Part shown: piece by piece, positions 1 to 5,508 of the stretch
Layout of the letters: each line of letters begins with the position of its first letter
Position numbering within the stretch: the first letter of the stretch is position 1
Source: Eubacterium sp. UBA3720
GTDB lineage: Bacteria > Bacillota > Clostridia > Lachnospirales > Lachnospiraceae
DNA: 16,677 bases
Assembly: GCA_002371335.1 (NCBI GenBank)
Contig: DFHP01000137.1
Location: 1-16,677 of the forward strand
Reading direction: 5' to 3'
Made by a program: the position numbers and the translations under genes
Notes under the pieces: model-generated
Told to the model about the DNA's origin: nothing
Database searches by the model: none
The model's input: the letters and a program-made list of their open reading frames with translations, nothing else

Positions 1-2
1 CA

Positions 3-13
3 TCTCCTTTCAA
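3..13 (-). promoter_or_regulatory. Ribosome-binding site of a divergent gene off the left edge
   Basis: Read on the minus strand, the first 13 bases give TTGAAAGGAGATG, a strong AAAGGAG Shine-Dalgarno core followed at once by an ATG. That ATG is too close to be an efficient start, so the real start is probably a few bases beyond the window. This implies a leftward gene whose body is not visible and makes 1-302 a divergent intergenic region. A TATAAT at 18-23 (+) has no visible -35 partner inside the window. Confidence 0.4.
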
Positions 14-55
14 ATTCTATAATTCTTCAGGTGATTGTGAAACTCCGTGTGGTCG

Positions 56-248
56 GGAAATTGTGTAACGATTCAAACGGCTTCCGCGCAAAGAACTTCC
101 ATGTATTCACTCCATCTGCTGATATCATTCGCGAAATCATAAACTCGCTGCGCCGAGGCGATATGATTTCTGCTCATACAGCAGATTCCGTTCATAAAGA
201 AGTTCTAATGCTTGTGCAGATTGTTTGAATCATTCACACAAATTTTCC
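56..248. repeat. Long imperfect palindrome, about 190 bp
   Basis: A nested series of complementary segments shares one centre near position 151. Position pairs are 70-78 gattcaaac with 223-231 gtttgaatc, 92-99 agaacttc with 199-206 gaagttct, 114-121 atctgctg with 179-186 cagcagat, 134-140 aaatcat with 163-169 atgattt, and 145-148 tcgc with 158-161 gcga. An outer arm, about 56-69 with 232-248, matches with small indels. Transcribed from either strand it would fold into one long rod. It could be a structured small RNA, a MITE-like insertion or a leader structure. No T-run follows it, so it is not an ordinary terminator. The rest of 1-302 shows no convincing gene. Confidence 0.65.
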
Positions 249-302
249 ATTATCCTTGGCTTCGCAATTACCCGGATACAGTAAATCACGAAAGGGGTTT
301 TT

Positions 303-1577
303 ATGAAGAAACTGCTTATGCTTGGAACATCTTTGGCGAGCGTTGAGATCGTGGAGACGGCACAGAGAATGGGAGCCTACACGATAGTGACGGACAATCT
401 GTCCCCTGAGTATTCGGAAGCAAAGAACATAGCAGACGAATACTGGATGCTAAGCACGGATGACCTGGACGCAATCGAGGAGAAGTGCAGGGCAGAAGGG
501 GTAAATGCGATCTTTGCGGGAATCAGTGAATTTAATCTGGACAGGGTAAAGGAATTAACGGAGCGTCTTGGACTGCCCTGCTACATTGAAAATGGTCCGT
601 GGAAATATGCCAGAGATAAGAGTGCGTTTAAAGATAAGTGCAGGGAGATAGGAATTCCGGTGCCCGAAGAATATAATTTGTCCGATCCGCCGCAGCCAAA
701 GGAGATCAGCGGGATCGAATATCCCGTCGTAGTCAAGCCGGTCGATGGAACGGGAAACAAGGGACTGAGCATCTGCAATAATAAAGAGGAACTGATCGCC
801 GGCTGCGCGAAGGCAAGGAGCAATGCAGACAACGGTGAAATACTTGTAGAGAGATATGTTTCAGGGGAGGAGACCTGGAATCATTATTTTATAGCTGAAA
901 ACGAGATCCGGAACGCTTACAGGATGAGAGCCTATAAACAGCCGGGATATCCTTCTTTCTTATACTCCTTCGGTTCTTCCGCTCTTCAGGATGATGATGA
1001 ATATAAAGAACAGTTAAATGAGAAATGTGTTCGGTTTCTGAGGGAGATCGGGTGCAAAAAAGGAGTGGCATGGTTCCAGTTCATCAGAGATGATAAAGGC
1101 CGGTATTACGCTATCGAAATGGCTCAGCGGATGAGTGCCGATACCTCCGGCATGAGTGTGGAAAAAGTCACCGGCGTCAACAGTATGGAGTGGATGCTGG
1201 ATATTGCGTTCGGCGGGGAACATACGGCAGACATGCTTCCTGCGGAAGCAAGACCTCCGTTTAAACAGTCGCACTGCGTATATCTGCATTTTGCCGACAG
1301 GGCGGGCACGGTTTCTTCCATAGAAGGATACGACAAGCTGGATAAGGATAAGTTTCGGATAAGCATGCTTGTGCATGAAGGTGAAAAAGTGCCCGGATAC
1401 CGGCTTATGTGCATGATCATTTTCAACGCGGGCAGCGCGGAGGAGATGTGTGATGTTCTCCGGCAAATAAACGCGGACACCCGCATTCTGGATGAAAATG
1501 GCGAAAACATGTATTTAAAATACGAAGACTATGGCAGCGTGATTCAGAAACAGGAAGGGCTGTTCCGCGGGGAATGA
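303..1577 (+). CDS. ATP-grasp domain ligase, substrate unknown
   Basis: This 424-residue cytoplasmic protein has the ATP-grasp fold found in carbamoyl-phosphate synthase, biotin carboxylase and many amino-acid ligases. These enzymes use ATP to make an acyl phosphate that an amine or other nucleophile attacks. The N-terminal pre-ATP-grasp part (about 1-110) opens with MLGTSLASVEIVETA, a Rossmann-like start. The central part carries EYPVVVKPVDGTGNKG (nucleotide loop with the ATP-binding Lys) and ILVERYVSG. The magnesium-site strand is YYAIEMAQRMSADTSG (about 265-280), where family members often show E-x-N-x-R; here Gln stands near the Asn position. The start is set by AAAGGGG at 291-297. The gene stands alone, with no biosynthetic partner alongside, and its 3' end overlaps the convergent kinase gene by 34 bp. 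The fold is certain; the substrate cannot be called. Confidence 0.9.
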   Translation: MKKLLMLGTSLASVEIVETAQRMGAYTIVTDNLSPEYSEAKNIADEYWMLSTDDLDAIEEKCRAEGVNAIFAGISEFNLDRVKELTERLGLPCYIENGPWKYARDKSAFKDKCREIGIPVPEEYNLSDPPQPKEISGIEYPVVVKPVDGTGNKGLSICNNKEELIAGCAKARSNADNGEILVERYVSGEETWNHYFIAENEIRNAYRMRAYKQPGYPSFLYSFGSSALQDDDEYKEQLNEKCVRFLREIGCKKGVAWFQFIRDDKGRYYAIEMAQRMSADTSGMSVEKVTGVNSMEWMLDIAFGGEHTADMLPAEARPPFKQSHCVYLHFADRAGTVSSIEGYDKLDKDKFRISMLVHEGEKVPGYRLMCMIIFNAGSAEEMCDVLRQINADTRILDENGENMYLKYEDYGSVIQKQEGLFRGE

Positions 1578-2806
1578 TCCCGGGACGAGACTTTCTCTTT
1601 AAGCTTTCTCATTCCGTAGATGATGGCGTCATCGTTGCCGAATGCGCCGGCCTTGGTCACGACAGCCAAGCCATCGAGTGATCCGCCGATTATTTTCAGC
1701 TTTGGTATGCCCGGCGCGATCTCTTCCAGTATGTAAGAACCTTCAGCATGTGTTTTTTGCAGAAATCCGATCGCTGTGTCTCCTCCGGTAAGGAACAGAC
1801 CGGAAACATTAGCTTTCTTCAAAACCTCTGCTCCGACAGCACCCAGAATATCCTGCGTATAGCTGCTGATGCCGGCCGGCGGGAGCCCTTTTTTCTTTCC
1901 CTCTTCTATGGACCGATCCAGTTCGCTGCGGTCGTAGGAGGCACTGCTCAGGAGTATCGTGTCCTTCCCTTCCAGAAGAGATGATATGCATTTTTCCACA
2001 TAGCAGGAAGGGGATGTGTTTCCTGATAGCAGGTCAGGCACAGATACAGATATGAGCCGGATGCCCCGGCGTCCGGCTTCATGAAGCTGTCTTCTGGTCA
2101 CTTCGCTGATACTGCCGCATATGGCAAAAGCGGGCGGAGTTTCTTCTATGCTGCGCATGATATTATCTGCCAGTGCAGCAGTTCCTGCCCAGAGGATCCG
2201 TTTCCCTGTTTCGGCAGCCGCATTTATGATCCCAAGCAGATCATCGTTAGTTTCAGCGTCAAAAGTAAAGATTCTTGTTCCGGATGATGGGAACAGGCCG
2301 TTGGGCATACCACGGCTGACGTGAATGATATTTTCTTTAAAAACACTTTCGAGAATCTTTTTCAGAACATCCTGTCTGACCGGTTTTTTAGGATCACGGC
2401 CGATCTCAGTTTCCGTGATACGGACTCCGTTAAGTTGATGGATCCCGTTCACGGTGATCCTGCCCAGATCGGGCAGCGCCGGCGCAAAAAGGATTAGATC
2501 ACTTCCGAATTTTTCATCGATAGCGGCGATTTCTTCCGCTATATTTCCCCGCAGAGTCGAATCAACCTTCTTTATCACAAAATCATATTTTGAATAATCT
2601 ATCCTTTCTGTCAGACGTCTTACTTTTTCGAAAGCATCCGGACCGTCCAGACTTCTGGATTCTGTGTCGATGACAATGGAATGACTGTCATCGGAGACAT
2701 CCGCATTGAATAACACCTTTACCGGGATTCCGTTTCTCTTAAGCTGTACGCCTGTGTCATTGGCACCGGTAAAATCATCCGCTATAATAAGAAATTTATC
2801 TGTCAT
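1544..2806 (-). CDS. dtnK: Four-carbon acid sugar kinase (DUF1537; D-threonate/D-erythronate 4-kinase type)
   Basis: Predicted to phosphorylate a four-carbon aldonic acid at O4 using ATP, the first committed step of D-threonate or D-erythronate catabolism. The protein is 420 residues long. The N-terminal substrate domain has the hallmark IADDFTGANDTGVQLKRNG (about residues 6-24), then KKVDSTLRGN. The C-terminal nucleotide domain has LFLTGGDTAIGFLQ and ends in a conserved VVTKAGAFGNDDAI block. Length and both motifs match intact family members. Two adjacent ATGs occur; the second, at 2806, lies 6 bases from AGGAGG and is preferred to 2809. It follows pdxA2 after a 13-base gap that carries the ribosome-binding site, so the two are surely co-translated. 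The pairing with pdxA2 points to D-threonate or D-erythronate rather than L-threonate, whose pathways use an oxidase/dehydrogenase and isomerase not seen here. Which of the two acids is undecidable from sequence. Confidence 0.9.
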   Translation of the reverse strand: MTDKFLIIADDFTGANDTGVQLKRNGIPVKVLFNADVSDDSHSIVIDTESRSLDGPDAFEKVRRLTERIDYSKYDFVIKKVDSTLRGNIAEEIAAIDEKFGSDLILFAPALPDLGRITVNGIHQLNGVRITETEIGRDPKKPVRQDVLKKILESVFKENIIHVSRGMPNGLFPSSGTRIFTFDAETNDDLLGIINAAAETGKRILWAGTAALADNIMRSIEETPPAFAICGSISEVTRRQLHEAGRRGIRLISVSVPDLLSGNTSPSCYVEKCISSLLEGKDTILLSSASYDRSELDRSIEEGKKKGLPPAGISSYTQDILGAVGAEVLKKANVSGLFLTGGDTAIGFLQKTHAEGSYILEEIAPGIPKLKIIGGSLDGLAVVTKAGAFGNDDAIIYGMRKLKEKVSSRDHSPRNSPSCF

Positions 2807-2819
2807 CATGAACCTCCTC

Positions 2820-3875
2820 TCATCGGTTTGAAGCCATAAGCGCGGCATAGTCGATGGCATTCAGAAGGCTCAGGGCCGTTGCCGTACCATGACCCGCCTG
2901 GTCAAAAGCGGTACCGTGATCGACGGAAACGCGAATGATCGGAAGACCCAGAGTAATGTTTACGCCGGAGACGGCGTCCCACATCTGTTTTTCCTGATCA
3001 TAGACGAACCCTTTTACCTTGAGAGGGATATGTCCCTGGTCATGATACATGGCGACTACAATATCGTACCATCCTCCAAGAGCCTTGGAGAAAACCGTAT
3101 CCGGAGGCACAGGACCGTCCGCGTCAATTCCATAATTTCTGGCTGCGTTAATTGCCGGAATGATCTCATTGATTTCTTCTTTTCCGAACAGGCCGCCTTC
3201 CCCGCAATGTGGATTCAGGCCGGCAACGCCGATCTTCGGATTAACTATTCCCAACTGCCTGCATGCGTCGTTGGCGATGCGTATCACATCCAGTACACGG
3301 TCTCTTTTTACCAGATCACAGGCGTCTCTAAGAGAGACGTGCGTAGAAACATGTACCACGCGCAGATTTTCGTGGGCAAGCATCATCGTATAACTCTTAG
3401 TGTTTGTGTAGTCTGCATATATCTCAGTGTGACCTGAGTAGTGATGACCCGCCAGATTGATTGCAGCCTTATTTAAAGGATTCGTTACAGTTGCATCGAC
3501 TTTGCCTGACATGGCCAGTTCGATCACCTTTACTACATATTGGAATGCAGCCTCACCGGCAATCGAGGAGACCTCGCCGATCTTAAGCTGATCGATGTCT
3601 ACAAGTCCTATATCAAGCACATCGATCGTTCCATAAACGAACAGTGCTTCATCGACAGAGGTAATCCTGTGAAATTTTAAATTATAGTTTTCGGCGCCGG
3701 ATATTTCAGATGCTGTCTTTTTTAAAACAGTGAGCGCCTTTTCCAGAACACAAAGATCTCCTATTACTACAGGTCTCGTTTTTTCATAGATACGCTTTAC
3801 AGACAATGCTCTGATCGTAATTTCGGGTCCGATTCCTGCAGGATCTCCCATTGTAATTCCGATTATCGGTCGCAT
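2820..3875 (-). CDS. pdxA2: 4-phospho-D-threonate/D-erythronate 3-dehydrogenase (PdxA2 family)
   Basis: Oxidises the 4-phosphorylated acid sugar at C3 with NAD+; the 3-keto acid then loses CO2 to give dihydroxyacetone phosphate. The 351-residue protein starts MRPIIGITMGDPAGIGPE, the diagnostic opening of the PdxA family. The metal-binding histidines align at about H179 (STHVSLRDA), H223 (GLNPHCGEGG) and H278 (MYHDQGH), with spacing like that of E. coli PdxA. The substrate segment is TNPLNKAAINLAGHHYSGHTE. The start at 3875 is fixed by GGAGGTGG a few bases upstream; an in-frame ATG at 3899 lacks such a site. Canonical PdxA of vitamin B6 synthesis is the main alternative, but coupling to a DUF1537 kinase argues for the PdxA2 role. 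It is the first gene of a two-gene operon, and its promoter should lie in 3876-3990. Confidence 0.9.
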   Translation of the reverse strand: MRPIIGITMGDPAGIGPEITIRALSVKRIYEKTRPVVIGDLCVLEKALTVLKKTASEISGAENYNLKFHRITSVDEALFVYGTIDVLDIGLVDIDQLKIGEVSSIAGEAAFQYVVKVIELAMSGKVDATVTNPLNKAAINLAGHHYSGHTEIYADYTNTKSYTMMLAHENLRVVHVSTHVSLRDACDLVKRDRVLDVIRIANDACRQLGIVNPKIGVAGLNPHCGEGGLFGKEEINEIIPAINAARNYGIDADGPVPPDTVFSKALGGWYDIVVAMYHDQGHIPLKVKGFVYDQEKQMWDAVSGVNITLGLPIIRVSVDHGTAFDQAGHGTATALSLLNAIDYAALMASNR

Positions 3876-3984
3876 AATCCACCTCCATATATCGATCAAA
3901 TCCAGATAAAATCCTGGCCCGTAGACCGGATCACTGATGAACTGAGAATAGAATAATAGTAGTTTTTATATTTGTAATTTTACT

Positions 3985-4190
3985 AAAACTTCCCACATGG
4001 CATTTCTGAAACAGTCTGATCATGAAAATAACATCTCAAGGACGCTCCCGCTTCTGTCTTGCAGGCAGCGGTACTAATGAATTTTCAGCGCTTGCACTTG
4101 AAAATTCAAAGTGCCGGCCGCAAGCCAAAACCTTTACGATGTTATTTTTCATGATGACGACTGACCCTTTATCTTGAAGTGGGAAGTTTT
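3985..4190. repeat. Long imperfect palindrome / MITE-like or RNA-forming element
   Basis: The outer arms aaaacttcccac (3985-3996) and gtgggaagtttt (4179-4190) are a perfect 12-bp inverted repeat. After exactly 15 unpaired bases on each side come inner arms at 4012-4035 and 4138-4163. These share tcatgaaaa and taacatc against their complements, with only small bulges. Both pairs are centred at 4087-4088. Weaker complementarity continues inward (cttgc 4058-4062 with gcaag 4120-4124). No open reading frame of note lies inside. On the plus strand a run of five T follows the last stem, so a plus-strand transcript could end here. It may be a small non-autonomous element or a structured RNA. Confidence 0.65.
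4079..4114. other. Two mutually exclusive hairpins at the tip of the palindrome
   Basis: gaattttca (4079-4087) is the exact reverse complement of tgaaaattc (4099-4107). The latter also overlaps a second stem, gcacttgaa (4094-4102) with ttcaaagtgc (4105-4114, one bulge). The two cannot form together. Such alternative stems are typical of switching RNAs but also arise by chance in AT-rich DNA. Confidence 0.4.
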
Positions 4191-4262
4191 TATAATTTTA
4201 CTAAAAAAGCAGTCTTTGGCACACACATGCCTTAGGTTGTGCGTGTTTAAATATGAAACGGC

Positions 4263-4297
4263 GGAGCGCAAAGTCTGATTCGCTCCCGGACTTTGTT
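4263..4297. repeat. Short intergenic hairpin repeat, copy 1
   Basis: The stem ggagcg (4263-4268) with cgctcc (4281-4286) interlocks with caaagtc (4269-4275) and gactttg (4289-4295), so the two stems form a pseudoknot or alternate. The parts aagtcTGattcgctc and cggactttgtt recur at 8281-8346 in front of another gene, which marks this as a dispersed intergenic repeat. It lies about 100 bp upstream of the lipoprotein-sigma-serpin operon. No confident sigma-A or ECF promoter could be picked in 4296-4393. Confidence 0.5.
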
Positions 4298-4393
4298 CTG
4301 AAACATATATTCTGTAAGGTTTAGGAATATTTGTCGTCTTTCTTTGTAAAGAGAGACTGATTCACAACTGCCTGTCAGAAAGGAGCGGCAAAC

Positions 4394-4921
4394 ATGAATA
4401 TTGGCAAGAAATATGTATCCTGCATTAGCGCGGCAGTTTTAGGCGCGGTATTGCTGACATCCTGCGGACTCTTTGATAAAAACGGGATCCCGGCAAATTC
4501 CATCCTGAGCCATCCGTCCAGGGGAGATGCGGTGATGCTCAAGGAGGAGATGGATGAAGGAAAGATCCCGGCGCAATGCAGCGTGCTCTATGATGCGGGA
4601 GGTTCCCGCCCATCAGTGACAGTCACTGATCCGGAAGACATCACGGAGCTGTATGAACGTCTGCTGCAGATGGAGGTCGGGAGAAAAACCGACGATAGTA
4701 TGACCGACAGCTATCACTTTATCGGCTTTGAGCTTCAGGACGGATCATGGGTAAGCTGGAGCTTTGAAGGGGCGGAGATACTCTGCACAGAAGGGAAGGA
4801 GGAAATTTGCACGGACAATTTTAATTATCATGTGGAGGATAAAGGAAACCTTTGGAGTATGGTATACTACCTTCAGGAAGAATATATGAAAGATGAAGAA
4901 TCGCAATTACCTGAGAAATGA
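4394..4921 (+). CDS. Small lipoprotein, first gene of the sigma-serpin operon
   Basis: This 175-residue protein is predicted to be exported and lipid-anchored on the outer face of the membrane. The signal peptide is MNIGKKYVSCISAAVLGAVL followed by a lipobox LTSC with the acylated Cys at residue 24. The mature part is acidic. It has one compact alpha/beta-looking domain: TVTDPEDITELYERL helix, then HFIGFELQDGSWVSWSFEG strands, a paired Cys region (ILCTEGKEEIC) and a C-terminal helix WSMVYYLQEEY. No enzyme motif is recognised. The ribosome-binding site AAAGGAG lies about 10 bases before the ATG. The sigma factor begins 26 bases downstream, so the two are likely co-transcribed. That position suggests a role on the outside of the cell in the same signalling or defence unit as the serpin. 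The function is unknown. Confidence 0.85.
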   Translation: MNIGKKYVSCISAAVLGAVLLTSCGLFDKNGIPANSILSHPSRGDAVMLKEEMDEGKIPAQCSVLYDAGGSRPSVTVTDPEDITELYERLLQMEVGRKTDDSMTDSYHFIGFELQDGSWVSWSFEGAEILCTEGKEEICTDNFNYHVEDKGNLWSMVYYLQEEYMKDEESQLPEK

Positions 4922-4947
4922 CAAGCAGCTGAAAGGAGCAGACGAAA

Positions 4948-5508
4948 ATGGAAGATACGAGGATCGTGTCGTTATACTGGGAAAGAAATGAGCAGGCGAT
5001 TGCGGAATCTTCCGCAAAATACGGGCGTTACTGTCACTCGATCGCACATAATATTCTTATGGATGATTCAGACGCGGAGGAGTGCGTAAACGACACATGG
5101 CTTCGTGCGTGGAACGCAATGCCGCCGCACAGACCGTCCGTGCTCCAGACGTTTTTCGGAAAGATTACGCGAAATCTGTCATTTGACCGATACAGAAGAC
5201 TTCACCGCCAAAAAAGAGGCGGAGGGCAGATCGAGCTGGCTCTGGAGGAACTTGGGGAGATCGTCTCAGGCAAGGATGATCCTCATTTCATGCTTATAAA
5301 GAAGGAACTTGCAGAGGAGATAAACAGATTTCTGGCGTCCCTGCCGGAAGAGAAGAGGATGATGTTCGTGCTTCGTTACTGGTACGCCGAGAGCGTTTCT
5401 GAGATAGCGAAAAGCTGTGGTAAAAGTGTAAACAACGTATCCGTGACCTTGAGCCGCATAAGGGCAAAACTGAAGGAGCATCTGACAGAAAGGGGATATG
5501 ATTTATGA
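4948..5508 (+). CDS. ECF-type RNA polymerase sigma factor
   Basis: This 186-residue group IV sigma factor should direct RNA polymerase to a small set of alternative promoters. Sigma region 2 spans about 22-95 and includes the core-binding helix ILMDDSDAEECVNDTWLRAW and the -10 recognition segment FFGKITRNLSFDRYRR. A short linker leads to region 4 (about 122-180): LASLPEEKRMMFVLRYWY and the helix-turn-helix SVSEIAKSCGKSVNNVSVTL that would read the -35 element. There is no extra C-terminal domain. GAAAGGAG precedes the ATG. Its stop codon overlaps the start of the serpin gene (ATGA), the coupling usual for a sigma factor and its dedicated anti-sigma factor. No zinc-binding HxxxCxxC anti-sigma gene is present nearby, leaving the serpin protein as the only candidate inhibitor. 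Its target promoter is not evident. Confidence 0.93.
   Translation: MEDTRIVSLYWERNEQAIAESSAKYGRYCHSIAHNILMDDSDAEECVNDTWLRAWNAMPPHRPSVLQTFFGKITRNLSFDRYRRLHRQKRGGGQIELALEELGEIVSGKDDPHFMLIKKELAEEINRFLASLPEEKRMMFVLRYWYAESVSEIAKSCGKSVNNVSVTLSRIRAKLKEHLTERGYDL

Larger units (their letters stand above)
3963..4206. repeat. Direct repeats flanking the 198-bp palindromic element
   Basis: The left copy (3963-3988) reads tttttata, then an extra six bases tttgta, then attttactaaaa. The right copy (4187-4206) reads tttttata directly followed by attttactaaaa. Twenty bases therefore match across a six-base indel. The copies abut the ends of an element that begins CTTCCCAC (3989) and ends GTGGGAAG (4186), which is the geometry of a target-site duplication around a terminal inverted repeat. 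Twenty bases is long for a common transposon duplication, so slippage or recombination remains possible. Confidence 0.6.

Noticed and set aside
31..228. A 65-codon GTG-initiated plus-strand reading frame inside the left palindrome
   Set aside because: It has no ribosome-binding site, no recognisable family and a GTG start. It overlaps the concentric inverted repeat almost completely, which explains the sequence better. Its frame is also open to the left edge, so a truncated gene tail is not fully excluded.
1014..1466. Long minus-strand frames opposite the ATP-grasp gene
   Set aside because: They are shadows of a well-supported gene, with no ribosome site and low-complexity, Ser/His-rich translations.
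3985..4190. Known riboswitch or tRNA-like element
   Set aside because: No conserved riboswitch core that I recognise is present, and the symmetric long-arm geometry with flanking direct repeats fits an inserted palindrome better.
3985..4190. Invertible promoter (phase-variable switch)
   Set aside because: Inverted repeats bound the segment, but the inner arms are also complementary, which indicates a hairpin rather than a unique invertible core. No recombinase gene is nearby.
4263..4297. CRISPR-like repeat
   Set aside because: There are only two dispersed copies in the whole window, 4 kb apart with unequal spacing and no array or cas genes.
4296..4393. An ECF-type autoregulated promoter (AAC-type -35, CGTC -10)
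   Set aside because: TGAAAC at 4299 and CGTC at 4335 are about 30 bases apart, far beyond the usual 16-17, so no sigma target site is called.
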